A stretch of 64,000 nt of DNA from NCBI GenBank assembly GCA_963734055.1, contig CAVTFQ010000007.1, positions 124,001 through 188,000 of the forward strand, given 5' to 3'. A model generated the notes under the pieces. That model saw only the letters and a program-made list of their open reading frames with translations. It was not told the DNA's origin and did not search any database. Shown here piece by piece: positions 26,613 through 36,551 of this stretch (position 1 is the stretch's first letter; every line of letters begins with the position of its first letter). The DNA comes from CAIWHR01 sp963734055. Its GTDB lineage: Bacteria; Pseudomonadota; Gammaproteobacteria; Burkholderiales; Casimicrobiaceae. The position numbers and the translations under genes are program-made.

Positions 26613-27569
26613 ATGACCGCAACACATCGCATCGCTCGAGTAGTGTTGGCTGCCGCGTTCGCGCTGGTCGGCGCGGCGGGATGGGCGCAGGATCGCTACC
26701 CCTCGCGCCCGGTCGAGATCATCGTGCCGTGGGGACCCGGCGGCGGCGCCGATCAGCTCGCGCGGCTCACCGCGACGCTTCTGGAACCGATGCTCAAGAC
26801 TTCGTTTCCTGTGGTGAACGCCCCGGGTGCGACCGGCGCGACCGGCATGGCGAAGATGCTGTCGGAGCCCGCGGACGGACAATCGATGGCGGTCTACATT
26901 GCGGATACGAACGCGCTGCTCGCGGGACCGTCGCCGCGCTGGTCGCCGTCGGACATCCAGCCCGTGGCCGTGATGATCCAGGCGCCGTCGTTCCTGTTCG
27001 TCGCCGAGAACAGCCGCTTCAAGTCCTGGGAGGATTTCGAGAAGGAGGCACGCAGCAAGCCCAAGACGCTCAAGGTGGCGACGCTCGGCTTCGGCAGCGT
27101 CGACGACATGACGTTGAGCTTCCTCGCGGCGAAGGGCATCCAGGTCGTGGAGGTCCCCTACGCCAAGCCGAGCGAACGCTACGTGTCGGTGATCGGCGGC
27201 CACGTCGATGCCCTGTACGAACAGGCGGGCGACGTTCGGCAGTTCATCGACAGCAAGCAGATCCGCCCGATCATCATGTTCGGCAAGGAACGCCTGCCCG
27301 CATTCAAGGACATTCCGACGTCGTACGAGCTGGGCTACAAGGTCGCGCTGCCGCAGTTCCGCTCGTTCGTGGTCAAGGCGGGAACGCCGCCCGATCGGGT
27401 CAAGGTGCTGGCCGACGCGCTGGCGAAGGCGGCGGCCACGCCGGAATTCAAGAAGTTCCTGAGCGACCAGTACGCCGATCCGAACAGCTTCATCGACGCG
27501 CAGGCAGCCGTCCCGTTCTTCAAGGCGCAACTCGAGGATATGAAGGCGGCGATGGCCGCGGCGCGCTGA
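26613..27569 (+). CDS. tctC: Tripartite tricarboxylate transporter substrate-binding protein (Bug/TctC family)
   Basis: 318 residues from ATG 26613 (GGTGGAGGA upstream; an in-frame GTG at 26601 would add four residues). Signal peptide ends near GWAQ; the mature start YPSRPVEIIVPWGPGGGADQ is the Bug-family hallmark, followed by VVNAPGATGATGMAKM and VPYAKPSERYVSVIGGHVD. Periplasmic binder for the TctAB permease encoded immediately downstream. Its stop overlaps the tctB ATG by one base (27569). Ligand unknown; Bug proteins bind many small carboxylates and amides. Confidence 0.93.
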   Translation: MTATHRIARVVLAAAFALVGAAGWAQDRYPSRPVEIIVPWGPGGGADQLARLTATLLEPMLKTSFPVVNAPGATGATGMAKMLSEPADGQSMAVYIADTNALLAGPSPRWSPSDIQPVAVMIQAPSFLFVAENSRFKSWEDFEKEARSKPKTLKVATLGFGSVDDMTLSFLAAKGIQVVEVPYAKPSERYVSVIGGHVDALYEQAGDVRQFIDSKQIRPIIMFGKERLPAFKDIPTSYELGYKVALPQFRSFVVKAGTPPDRVKVLADALAKAAATPEFKKFLSDQYADPNSFIDAQAAVPFFKAQLEDMKAAMAAAR

Positions 27570-28153
27570 TGCGTCCGGGAGGCCTCGTCCGCAGACTCAC
27601 GAGTGCCTTGCCGTACGCGGCGCTGCTCGCCGGCGGCGCCTACCTGTACGCGGACGCCGGCGGCTTCGCGCAGGCCGCAAGGCCCGGCGAACTGGGACCG
27701 GATTTCTGGCCCCGGGCCATCCTCGTGGCGCTGATGATCGTGTGCGCTGGAGCGATGCTGCGGCGTCTGCTGGTCGTGCGCGAGCCCGACGAAGCGGTGC
27801 CCCTGGCGGATGCCGCGGGGGGCGTGCCGCCCGGCGGGGACGAAGAAGCGGGTGCGCCTGCCGACAAGTCCCCAACCCATCCTTACCGTCTGCTGGGCGG
27901 AATCGTGCTGTCGGCCGGCTATGTGGCCGGGCTCGAGTGGGTCGGATTCTTCATTGGCACCGCGCTCTACCTGAGCCTGTTCATGGTGCTCGGCCGTTAT
28001 CGACGCACGGGAATCATCGTGACGACCAGCCTGCTTGGCAGCCTGGCCTTCGTCTTCGTCTTCATGAAGATCGTCTACGTGTCCCTGCCGCTCGGTTTCG
28101 GGCCGTTTCGGGCGGTTTCGATCGCCCTCCTGGCCGCGCTCGGCATTCGCTGA
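27569..28153 (+). CDS. tctB: Tripartite tricarboxylate transporter small membrane subunit (TctB family)
   Basis: 194 residues with four hydrophobic helices arranged as two pairs around a hydrophilic loop: ALPYAALLAGGAYLYADAGG, ARPGELGPDFWPRAILVALM, then a charged linker (DEAVPLADAAGGVPPGGDEE), and GGIVLSAGYVAGLEWVGFFI with LLGSLAFVFVFMKIVYVSLP. ELGPDFWPR and the F-K-x2-Y-V-x-L-P-x-G ending are typical of TctB. Partner of TctA (19 nt downstream) and TctC. Intact. Confidence 0.88.
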   Translation: MRPGGLVRRLTSALPYAALLAGGAYLYADAGGFAQAARPGELGPDFWPRAILVALMIVCAGAMLRRLLVVREPDEAVPLADAAGGVPPGGDEEAGAPADKSPTHPYRLLGGIVLSAGYVAGLEWVGFFIGTALYLSLFMVLGRYRRTGIIVTTSLLGSLAFVFVFMKIVYVSLPLGFGPFRAVSIALLAALGIR

Positions 28154-28172
28154 ACGCTGAGAGCGCTCGAAC

Positions 28173-29702
28173 GTGTTCGACGTCCTGCACCAGCTCGCAC
28201 TCGGGTTTCTGCACCTTCTCGTACCCGCAAACGCGGCGGCGCTGATCGTCGGCCTCGTCGTCGGCATGCTGGTCGCCGTGCTGCCGGGGCTGACGCTCGT
28301 GATGGGCGTGGTGCTGGCGCTTCCCTTCACCTACGGCATGAGCGTCACGCCGGCGATCGTCCTGTTGACGGCGATGTACCTGTCGGGAACCTACGGCGGC
28401 GCGTTCACGTCGATCCTGTTCCGCATCCCCGGCGAGCCCCTCGACGTCCCGCTGCTGTGGGACGGGTACACGATGGCGCGCCGCGGCGAGCCCGCCCAGG
28501 CGCTCGGCTGGACACTGCTCGCCGCCCTGTGGGGAGGGTTGATCACCGCCGTTTCGGCCGTGGCGCTGGCGGTGCCTTTCGCCAAGTTCGCCCTGCGATT
28601 CGACGCGCCCGAATACTTCGCCGTCGTCATCTTCGGCCTCACCGGCGTGGTCGCGCTCGGACAGACCTCGATGGCCAACGCGCTCGTCAGCCTGTGCATC
28701 GGCCTGCTGCTCGCGACGGTCGGCGTCGACCCGACGTACGGCGCGAGCCGCTTCACGTTCAACGTGCCGATCCTGATGGACGGAGTCGAGTACCTCACCG
28801 TCATGGTCGGCGCCTACGGTCTCGGCGAGGTCCTGACCCGCATGCATCAGGGCTTCGGCAGCGTGCCGACGGATCGCGGCAAGCGGATCGAGACGCGCAT
28901 TCCCGGCTGGAGCCTGATCTGGGGACTGCGATCGACGATCGGTCGCAGCTCGCTGATCGGGCTCTTGTGCGGGATCGTGCCCGGCGCGGGAGCGACGGTC
29001 GGCTCGTTCGTGGCCTACGGGACGGAGGCGCAGTATGGCAAGCGAAGGGCCGAGCTCGGCACCGGGATACCGGAGGGCATCGTCGCGCCGCAGGTGGCGT
29101 CGACCGCGACCGTAGGCGGCCACATGGTGCCGCTGCTCGCGCTCGGCATACCGGGAAGCGGCGCGACCGCGGTGATTCTCGGCGCCTTCCTGCTTCACGG
29201 CGTTCAGCCCGGTCCGCAGATCTTCCAGACCGAGGGTGACATGGTCTACACGATCTTCGCCTCGATGTTCGCGGCGGTCGTCGGCATGTGCGTGCTGGGG
29301 TATTTCGCGATCAAGCCGCTGGTGCGCGTGCTCCACCTGCCGGAGGCCGTCACGTCGGCCTTCGTCGCGCTGTTCTGTTTCGTCGGTGCGTACAGCGCAC
29401 GTAACAGCGTCACCGACCTGTGGATGATCGTCGTCTTCGGCGTGCTGGGCTACCTGTTCGAGCGGTACCGCTTCCCGATTGCGCCGATGGTGCTGGGCTG
29501 CATCCTGGGCCCGGTCGCGGAAACGTCGTTCATGACCAGCATGATCGCCTACCAGAACGACTGGACCGTGTTCTTCACCCGCCCGATCAGCGGCTCGGTG
29601 ATGGTGTTGACCGGTCTCGCGCTCGCCTATCCGCTGATGCGCGCGATCCGGTCGCGGCGCGCGCGTGCTCCGGCGGCGAGTCCAGGGGAAATACAACGCT
29701 GA
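28173..29702 (+). CDS. tctA: Tripartite tricarboxylate transporter large membrane subunit (TctA family)
   Basis: 509 residues, about 12 helices, transport subunit of the TTT system. Starts at GTG 28173. Family hallmarks are VGMLVAVLPGLTLVMGVVLA, YLSGTYGGAFTSILFRIPGE, the second G-rich repeat LLCGIVPGAGATVGSFVAYG, and GHMVPLLALGIPGSGATAVI. Takes up solute captured by TctC using the ion gradient. Last gene of the C-B-A operon; the convergent TIGR03118 gene ends 65 nt away and no clear terminator is visible between them. Confidence 0.95.
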   Translation: MFDVLHQLALGFLHLLVPANAAALIVGLVVGMLVAVLPGLTLVMGVVLALPFTYGMSVTPAIVLLTAMYLSGTYGGAFTSILFRIPGEPLDVPLLWDGYTMARRGEPAQALGWTLLAALWGGLITAVSAVALAVPFAKFALRFDAPEYFAVVIFGLTGVVALGQTSMANALVSLCIGLLLATVGVDPTYGASRFTFNVPILMDGVEYLTVMVGAYGLGEVLTRMHQGFGSVPTDRGKRIETRIPGWSLIWGLRSTIGRSSLIGLLCGIVPGAGATVGSFVAYGTEAQYGKRRAELGTGIPEGIVAPQVASTATVGGHMVPLLALGIPGSGATAVILGAFLLHGVQPGPQIFQTEGDMVYTIFASMFAAVVGMCVLGYFAIKPLVRVLHLPEAVTSAFVALFCFVGAYSARNSVTDLWMIVVFGVLGYLFERYRFPIAPMVLGCILGPVAETSFMTSMIAYQNDWTVFFTRPISGSVMVLTGLALAYPLMRAIRSRRARAPAASPGEIQR

Positions 29703-29767
29703 GACGCCCGGGCCGTGCCCCCCGCGTGCCGGCCGCGGTGGGCGTTGCGTGGCTGTTTTCTCCCCTG

Positions 29768-30874
29768 TCAGTCCTCTCCGTCGTCATCCCCGCCGCCGGA
29801 GGGGCCGGCGGCCGGCGTGATCGAACCGAAAAGCCCGTGCGACTCCTCGTCGGGGCCGGCGGTAAAGAAGAGCGTGCTCGGGGGCTGGCTGGCGACACCG
29901 TTGCCGAAGGCGAGGCCCCACAGCCCGTCGATCTTCATCGGCTTTCCGCTCGCATCGCGCAGCCGGCCCTTGAACGAGCCGTTGGCGGCATCGTATGCGT
30001 TGATCGCGCCGTCGCCGAAATTGCCGATGAGCAGGCGGTCGGCGAAGCGGCCGAACGACGCCGGCGCCAGCGTGACGCCCCACGGCGCGTTGAGCTTCCC
30101 GCGCGTGGCCACGCGGCGCAGCAGTTGGCCGTTCGCGTCGAACACGTTGACGATGCCGAGGCCCGGCCCGGGCGTCTCCTCGTCGTCGCCGGGCTTGCGG
30201 AACGCGTACGTGACGTACAGGTCGCCCTGGATCGCCTGGATGTTGAACGGGGAGAAGTTGGCGGGAAGGTGCGGGTCGACGAAGCGGCCGGTCGTGTCGA
30301 CCGGGGCGAACGTATTGTCGAACATGTCGATCTTGCCGCCGAAGAAATCGGCGGCGTAGAGGAAATTGCCGGACCCGTTGCCGGCGAGCGCCAGACCTTT
30401 GTAGACCGCGCCGGGCGTCTGACGCTCGAAGATAGCGTGCGTCGCGTCGACCGTCGGAGCCCACGCGGCGATGATGCCTTCCTCGGTCGCGAACATGAAC
30501 CGCGCGGGTGCGCCGGCCGCGACCAGGAATTCGGTGTTCGACCCGCTGAATACGATGCCCGTCGGGTGGCCCAGCGGATCGTAGACGTTATTGCCGGACG
30601 GAATCTGCACGATGGGCGGGTGCGAAGCGCCGCCACCGTCGAAGAGAAGCGAGAGGCCGGCGTCGGCCGCGTTGACCCAGACGAAGGCCGTCGGATTGAA
30701 CACGATGCCCCACGCGTTGATCAGATTCGGATCCACGTGGGCGGCGGGGATGGTGCCGTCCGACACGAGATTGGTCTGCTGATAGCGGTTCGACGCGGCG
30801 AGCGCCGAAGCGGAATTCAGCGCGAGGAAGGCGGCGGTGGCGGTGGGTAGCAATAGCGTGCGAAATCGATCCAT
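29768..30874 (-). CDS. TIGR03118-family secreted beta-propeller-like protein
   Basis: 368 residues with a signal peptide (LLLPTATAAFLALNSASALA). Recognisable family segments: NRYQQTNLVSDGTIPAAHVD, LINAWGIVFNPTAFVWVNAA, NFLYAADFFGGKIDMFDNTF, LNAPWGVTLAPASFGRF and FGDGAINAYDAANGSFKG, repeated strands of an NHL-like propeller. It ends with an acidic tail GGGDDDGED. Exported; no known enzymatic role. Alone between the convergent TctA gene and the divergent FecR-type gene. The 293 nt upstream of it (30875-31167) hold no recognisable gene and must contain both divergent promoters. Confidence 0.85.
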   Translation of the reverse strand: MDRFRTLLLPTATAAFLALNSASALAASNRYQQTNLVSDGTIPAAHVDPNLINAWGIVFNPTAFVWVNAADAGLSLLFDGGGASHPPIVQIPSGNNVYDPLGHPTGIVFSGSNTEFLVAAGAPARFMFATEEGIIAAWAPTVDATHAIFERQTPGAVYKGLALAGNGSGNFLYAADFFGGKIDMFDNTFAPVDTTGRFVDPHLPANFSPFNIQAIQGDLYVTYAFRKPGDDEETPGPGLGIVNVFDANGQLLRRVATRGKLNAPWGVTLAPASFGRFADRLLIGNFGDGAINAYDAANGSFKGRLRDASGKPMKIDGLWGLAFGNGVASQPPSTLFFTAGPDEESHGLFGSITPAAGPSGGGDDDGED

Positions 30875-31167
30875 GGCGTTCTCCGGCGAAATGGACGGCG
30901 CGAGCGAAGGGAAGCCGCGGGCAGCGATGGCGCTTCGAGGCGTCGCGATGCGCGAACGGCAGCCATCCGCGCTAACAAATCCGCGCGCGCTTTAATCCGG
31001 GCACGCAGGCAGCGCGTCGCCGTGCCAGTAAGAATTACAAGACGAACGTGTTGTCGAGATCGGCCGGCCCGCGAATGGGTGTTCGTCCGACAGCCCGGGA
31101 AGGTGGTCGCTCATTAACGTCGGCAGGACGATGTTTTGGTGCGCGGCTGCGCGCAGGGGGTGCAACC

Positions 31168-33563
31168 ATGAACGGACAAGGAGGAAAGTGGTGGGCGGGT
31201 GTCGTTTTGCTGACGGCGATCCTCCTGCTGGCATGGGCAAGCGCGGCGCGGGCCGATCCGCCTGGTCGCGTCGTGCGTCTCGGCTTCACGACAGGCGAGG
31301 TGAGCTTCCTGCCGGCCGGTGCCGCCGATTGGGTCGAAGCGGTCGTCAACCGGCCGCTCTGGAACGGTGACCGCCTCTGGACCGGGGCGGGCGCTCGCGC
31401 GGAGCTCCAGACGAGCAATGCCGCGCTGCGCATCGCGCCCGATACGAGTCTCTCCGTCGTCGCTTTCGACGACCGCACCGCGCAGTACGAGATGAACGAG
31501 GGGACGTTGCGGCTGCGGGTACGCTCGTTGTACCGAGACGAGACGATTGAAGTCGACACGCCCAATCTCGCATTCACGATCCGCAGCGCAGGCGACTATC
31601 GGTTCGACGTCGACTCCGATGCAACGACGGTCGGCGTCTATCGCGGTGCCGGCGAGGCCTTCGGCACCCGGACCGCCTACGCGATCGGCGCCGGCATGCG
31701 CATCCGGTTCGTTGGGACCGACCTCAACGACTACGAGCCCGTGGCGCTGGCGCGGGCCGACGCCTTCGATGCGTGGGTCCTCGAGCGCGCGCGGCTCGAA
31801 GAGCGCTCGACCAGTGCCCGCTACGTCGCCCCCGACGTGATCGGCTACGAGGATCTCGACGCCTACGGCACCTGGCGAGACGTTCCGGACTACGGCAACG
31901 TGTGGGTTCCCACCCGCGTCGCGGCCGACTGGGCGCCCTATCGGTATGGCCGGTGGATGTGGATGGACCCATGGGGCTGGACGTGGGTCGACGATGCGCC
32001 ATGGGGCTTTGCGCCCTTTCACTATGGTCGGTGGGCGTTCGTCCAGAGCCGCTGGTGCTGGGTGCCCGGACCGCGCACGGTACGTCCCGTTTACGCGCCG
32101 GCGCTCGTAGCCTTCGTCAATACGGCCGATGCCGGCATCTCCATCGCGGCGGGGGGCGGCGGCGCCGTGGCGTGGTTCCCGCTCGGCCCGGGCGAGGTCT
32201 ACCGTCCCGCCTATCATGCGAGCCGCGACTACTTCACCCGCGTCAACGTGGCGAACACCACGATCAGCGTGACCCAGGTCACGCAGGTCTACAACAATCC
32301 GCGCACCGAGATCCGCCACGTCAACGTCGAGCGGCCGAACGCCGTCACCGCGGTGCCGGCCCCGACATTCGTCGAAGCGCGGCCCGTCGAACGGGCTGCC
32401 GTCAAGATTGATCCCAGAACGCTGCAACGGGCGCCGCTGGTCGCTGCGCCGACGCATCTCGCGCCGCAGCGCGTCAGCATCGTCGGCACGACGGCTCCCG
32501 CGCAGGCGCGGCCGGCCCCGGCGGTTGCCGAGCGGCCCGTCATCGCGAAACGGGCGCCGCCCGCCGGCGCCCGCCGCCGATCGAACAGCGCGAACAGGCG
32601 CTGAAGCGCGAGCCTGGCAAGCCTCTCGACCAGGCCGCGCTGCAGAAGCTTGCACCGCCGGCGAATGCAACACGAGCCAACGTCCGCGTCGCGCAACCGA
32701 CGGCGCCGCCGAAGCCGCTCTCCGTCGCGGCGCCCCGGGCGGCCGACAAGGAGCGCCCTCCGCAGAATGCGCGCGCGCAGGAAACACCGCCGGGGACACC
32801 CGCGCACCGCGAGGCGGCTTCCGCGGCAGGCAACGGGAAGGGGCCGCTGAATGCGCGACCACAGGGACAGGAAGCGGCGACCCGCACGCCTGCTACGCCG
32901 TCGTCCGCACCCCCGGTTGCCTCTGACACGTCGAGGCGGCCGCCGCCTGGCGAGGAGCGCGCGAAGGCCGCAACGCGGTCCAACGGAGCCGAAGCGAAAG
33001 CAAGCGAGCCGCCGCAGCGTTCAGCCGCGCCAAGGGCCAGCAAGCCCCCGCAGCGTTCAACTGCGTCGAACCAGCGGGCGCCGCAGCCGGCGCCGCGCCC
33101 CGAGGTCGCGAAGGCGCCCGAGCGCGAACCTCCGCGCGGACCACCGGCGCGGGCACGGCTACCGGAAGACGCAAGTGCACCGCCGGCGGCTCCGGAGGCT
33201 CCGCGACGCCAGGCGACGGCCCCGCCGGCATCGACGGTGCCGGAGCCTCGCCCGCAACCCCACGCGGCACAACGTGCCCCCGAAGCACGCGCGCAGCCTC
33301 CCGCGCCGGTCGCGAGACAGGCGCCCCCGCGGCACGAGGCCGCGTCGCGGGCAGCCCCGCCCGAGCCCCTGCGGCAGCAGGCTGCAGTGCAGCCTCCGCG
33401 CGCGCCCGAGGCGCGCCCGCAGCAGAATCCACAGCCGAATCCACAGCCGCGCGCTGCCGAGCCGCCGCAACGGAACGCGCCGGGGAAGGGAAAGGGGAAT
33501 GAACAGGACAAGCAGAAGGACAAGCAGAAGGACAAGGAGGACGGTCGAGGCGAGGGCAAGTGA
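31168..33563 (+). pseudogene. FecR/DUF6600-type exported protein with a long Pro-rich tail, frame broken once
   Basis: Starts MNGQGGKWWAGVVLLTAILL (signal or anchor helix). A FecR-like beta-sandwich spans about residues 35-180 (GEVSFLPAGAADWVEAVVNR, GDRLWTGAGARAEL), followed by the Trp-rich DUF6600-type region (YGTWRDVPDYGNVWVPTRVA, WGFAPFHYGRWAFV). The first frame ends at 32604. Adding one C to the run at 32570-32572 turns GARRRSNS into GAPPPIEQREQALK and opens a further 330 residues rich in Pro, Ala, Arg and Gln ending DKQKDKEDGRGEGK; total about 798. The tail could span the periplasm or bind the wall or nucleic acid. Function unknown. Confidence 0.75.
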
Positions 33564-33603
33564 TTGCGCGCGACTGACACGCAACGCACCGAAGAGAGGT
33601 CAC

Positions 33604-33855
33604 ATGATGGAACACATGCAAACGACGGAAACGCCCTACAAGCTGGCCAAGCTCGCGAAATGCGCGCACGAGGGTTGCGCGTGCACCGTCGCGTCAGGCG
33701 AGGAATACTGCAGCGACTACTGCGCGGCCCAGGTCAGCGGTGACGAAGCCGCCGCAGCTGCCATCGTCACCGGCGGCGGCTGCGGCTGCGGGCACGCCGA
33801 GTGCACCGGCACCTCCGCGAAGGGGCTCGCGGCCATCGGGGGCGTCCCCTCCTAG
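33604..33855 (+). CDS. Small Cys-rich metallothionein-like protein
   Basis: 83 residues from ATG 33604 (GAGAGGTCAC upstream; ATG 33607 also possible). Cysteines are placed as in bacterial metallothioneins: KCAHEGCACTV, then EEYCSDYCAAQV, then GGGCGCGHAEC. The central YCSDYC matches the YCSEAC signature of SmtA/BmtA-type proteins, which bind zinc, cadmium or copper in the cytosol. It follows the Pro-rich protein by 40 nt and precedes mlaE by 71 nt. No metal-responsive operator was recognised. Confidence 0.85.
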   Translation: MMEHMQTTETPYKLAKLAKCAHEGCACTVASGEEYCSDYCAAQVSGDEAAAAAIVTGGGCGCGHAECTGTSAKGLAAIGGVPS

Positions 33856-33926
33856 CGCCCGGCGCGATCGCAGACTGCGCGCCGCAGCGCGCGCTGCGCT
33901 CCGCTGTTCCGGCGGGCGGTTCGACC

Positions 33927-35045
33927 ATGAACGCAGCGGCGACGGCCTCTGCACCGGCTCTGGTCGTCGAAGATCACGGTGGCCGGCTCGAGCTCCGAGG
34001 CGTGCTCGACATCCGCTCGGTGACGACGGCCGAGCGGCTGCTCCAACCCTGGCGCGCGAAGCGAGCTGCGCGCGCGCTGGACCTCCGCGGTCTCGAAGCG
34101 CTCGACACGCCGGGCGCGCTCCTCTTGTGCGCCTTGGCGCGTGACCGCTTCGAGTTGACCGGCATCCGCTCCGAGCATGCGGCACTGCTTGCGCTGATCG
34201 GGGGACTCGACGCCAAGCCGCTGCCGCACCAGCCGGCTACGGCGCGGTGGCGGCAACTCGTCGTCCAGATCGGCAAAAGCGGCGAGGACGCTTGGCGCGA
34301 TGCGATCGATCTCACGGCTTTCCTCGGCAGGACGGTCGCGGCCACGGGCCGCGCACTGCTCCGGCTGCGCGAGCTCAGGCTGCCGTCGATCTCGCGCCAG
34401 GTCGCCGAGACAGGCATCCACGCCTTGCCGATTGTGGGCCTCCTGGCCGCCATGATCAGCGTCGTCATCGGCTACCAGGGCGTCGCGCAGCTCCGGCCCT
34501 ACGGCGCCGAGGACCTGACCGTCGACCTGGTCGCAGTATCGGTGCTGCGGGAGATGGGCGTACTGATCACGGCCATCCTCGTCGCCGGCCGCTCCGGCTC
34601 CGCGTTTGCCGCTGAAATCGGCGTCATGAAGACGCGCGAGGAGGTCGACGCGCTCGAGGTCATGGGCATGGCGCCTATACCGCTGCTCGTCGTGCCCCGG
34701 GTGATCGGCCTTTGCCTCACGCTGCCGCTGCTCACGTTGTATGCCGACGTGATGGGTCTCCTAGGCGGCGCGGTCAGCTGCTACGCGCTCCTCGACGTGT
34801 CGCTCCTGCAGTACGTCGAGCGCGTCCGCCACGCCGTCGACGGCAGCGACCTCTTTATCGGCCTGTTCAAGGCGCCGGTGTTCGCGCTCGTCATCGCGGT
34901 CGTCGGCTGCATGCACGGCCTGCGCGTCCGCCGCTCGGCGGAAAGCGTCGGCCGCGAGACGACGCGGGCCGTGGTCAAGGCGATCTTCCTCGTGATCGTG
35001 CTGGACGCGCTGTTCTCGGTCCTGTTCGAGGAACTCGGGCTATGA
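33927..35045 (+). CDS. mlaE: MlaE-family lipid ABC transporter permease with an N-terminal STAS-like domain
   Basis: 372 residues. Residues 1-105 look like a STAS domain (LVVEDHGGRLELRGVLDIRS, ALDLRGLEALDTPGALLLCA), often seen fused to MlaE in non-enteric proteobacteria. The permease part has IHALPIVGLLAAMISVVIGY, LREMGVLITAILVAGRSGSA, EIGVMKTREEVDALEVMGM and GCMHGLRVRRSAESVGRETT. Inner-membrane subunit of the Mce/Mla system that moves phospholipids between the membranes. ATGA overlap with mlaF. Confidence 0.94.
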   Translation: MNAAATASAPALVVEDHGGRLELRGVLDIRSVTTAERLLQPWRAKRAARALDLRGLEALDTPGALLLCALARDRFELTGIRSEHAALLALIGGLDAKPLPHQPATARWRQLVVQIGKSGEDAWRDAIDLTAFLGRTVAATGRALLRLRELRLPSISRQVAETGIHALPIVGLLAAMISVVIGYQGVAQLRPYGAEDLTVDLVAVSVLREMGVLITAILVAGRSGSAFAAEIGVMKTREEVDALEVMGMAPIPLLVVPRVIGLCLTLPLLTLYADVMGLLGGAVSCYALLDVSLLQYVERVRHAVDGSDLFIGLFKAPVFALVIAVVGCMHGLRVRRSAESVGRETTRAVVKAIFLVIVLDALFSVLFEELGL

Positions 35046-35842
35046 GCAATACCCGCCGCCAGCGACCGCAGCGCGACGGCGCCGTCCTCAGCGCGCGGGG
35101 CGTCGTCAATCGCTTCGGCCGGGAAGTGGTTCACGCCGGCATCAGCCTTGACGTCTCGCGCGGCGAGATCCTGGGCATCGCCGGCGGCTCGGGCTCCGGC
35201 AAGTCGGTGCTGCTCAAGACGCTGGTGGGTCTCCACCGGCCCGAGGCCGGATCGGTGCTGCTGAACGGCAAGGCGATCGACGCGCTGGGCCCGGCCGAAC
35301 GCGCCTCGCAGATCGGCGTGCTCTTCCAGCAGGGCGCGCTGTTCTCGTCGCTGTCGGTGGCGCAGAACGTCATGCTGCCGCTGCGCGAGCATACGGACCT
35401 CCCGCCCCACGAGCAGGAGCGGATCGCGGCGATGAAGCTCGAGCTCGCCGGAATGTCCGCGGAAACGGGACTCAAGCTTCCGTCCGAGCTGTCGGGCGGC
35501 ATGGTCAAGCGGGCCGCGTTCGCGCGGGCGATCGCGCTCGACCCTGAGCTCCTCTTCCTCGACGAGCCGACCTCCGACCTCGACCCCCTGACCGCGGGCG
35601 GCATCGACGCAATGATCCGGAAGCTCAACGACGGGCTGGGCGTGACGGTCGTCATCGTGACGCACGATCTCACCACCCTGTTCTCGCTTTGCGATCGGGT
35701 GGCCGTCCTGGTCAACGGGAAGCTCACCGTGGACACGCTCCCTCGCCTCCTGCGCAATCGGGAGCCGTGGATCCGCGGATTCCTGCACGGTCCGCGGGCG
35801 CGGGGTGCGTCGGCCGCGAGGAGGGCAAGCCATGGAAACTGA
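35042..35842 (+). CDS. mlaF: MlaF-family lipid ABC transporter ATP-binding protein
   Basis: 266 residues. Walker A GGSGSGKS, Q-loop GVLFQQGALFSSLSVAQNVM, signature LSGGMVKRAAFARAIAL, Walker B ELLFLDEPTSDLDP and the switch His in VIVTHDLTTLF are all present. Powers the MlaE permease. The start overlaps the mlaE stop (ATGA, 35042) and the end overlaps mlaD by 11 nt, so E-F-D are tightly coupled. No mlaC or mlaB follows. Confidence 0.96.
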   Translation: MSNTRRQRPQRDGAVLSARGVVNRFGREVVHAGISLDVSRGEILGIAGGSGSGKSVLLKTLVGLHRPEAGSVLLNGKAIDALGPAERASQIGVLFQQGALFSSLSVAQNVMLPLREHTDLPPHEQERIAAMKLELAGMSAETGLKLPSELSGGMVKRAAFARAIALDPELLFLDEPTSDLDPLTAGGIDAMIRKLNDGLGVTVVIVTHDLTTLFSLCDRVAVLVNGKLTVDTLPRLLRNREPWIRGFLHGPRARGASAARRASHGN

Positions 35843-36524
35843 CAAACGCTACTTCATCGAGGGCCTGTTCATCATCGGCTTTTCGATCGCCGCAGCGCTG
35901 TTCGCGGTCTGGCTTCTGCACACCGGTCACCGCGACGACGTGACCTATCGGATCAACTTCGCCGAATCGGTGAGCGGGCTCGCGCGCGGCGACGCGGTGA
36001 AGTTCCGCGGCGTCGAAGTCGGGACCGTTTCGTCGATCGCGCTCGATCCCGAGAACCCGCGGATCGTCCACGTGGACGTAAGACTGCGCAAGGATGCTCC
36101 GGTCAAGACCGACACGCGAGCGAGCCTCAAGCTCAAGGGCATCACCGGCGTCGTCTACATCGAGCTGAACGGCGGCAGTCCGGCCGCGACGCGCTTGGCC
36201 GACGCGACGCCGGACGGACGGGTTCCCGAGATCCCCTACGAGAAGAGCGGCATCGCCGTGCTCGCCGAGCAGCTGCCCAAGGTCGTCGAGGAGCTGCCGA
36301 AGGTCGTCGAGAAATTCGCGGCGCTCGAGAACCAGGCGAACAAGGCGGTGGCCGACGTGCGGGGCGTGACCCGAAAGATCCAGGACGATCCTTCCGTGCT
36401 GCTGTGGGGCTCGAAGGACAAGAAGGAGGACAAGAAGAAGGAAGAAGCCCAGGCGCCGCCGCGGGCGCGCACCCGCGCCGACACGCTCGGTCCGCGCGCC
36501 GCCATGTCCGGAGTCACGAGGTGA
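35832..36524 (+). CDS. mlaD: MlaD-family (MCE domain) lipid transport protein
   Basis: 230 residues: short cytoplasmic start METDKRYFIEG, one membrane helix (LFIIGFSIAAALFAVWLL), then a periplasmic MCE domain (about 38-115) with RINFAESVSGLARGDAVKFR, GVEVGTVSSIALDPEN and LKGITGVVYIELNGG. A helical segment and a charged C-terminal tail (KDKKEDKKKEEAQ) follow. MCE proteins form rings that pass lipids to the permease. The gene ends 27 nt before the convergent DUF3175 gene. Confidence 0.93.
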   Translation: METDKRYFIEGLFIIGFSIAAALFAVWLLHTGHRDDVTYRINFAESVSGLARGDAVKFRGVEVGTVSSIALDPENPRIVHVDVRLRKDAPVKTDTRASLKLKGITGVVYIELNGGSPAATRLADATPDGRVPEIPYEKSGIAVLAEQLPKVVEELPKVVEKFAALENQANKAVADVRGVTRKIQDDPSVLLWGSKDKKEDKKKEEAQAPPRARTRADTLGPRAAMSGVTR

Positions 36525-36551
36525 CCGCTGCCGGCCGCAAGGACCGCGCCG

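Noticed and set aside
32540..33589. Minus-strand Ala/Gly/Cys-rich frame opposite the FecR tail
   Set aside because: Mirror of the Pro/Ala/Arg codons of the plus-strand tail; no ribosome site or motif.
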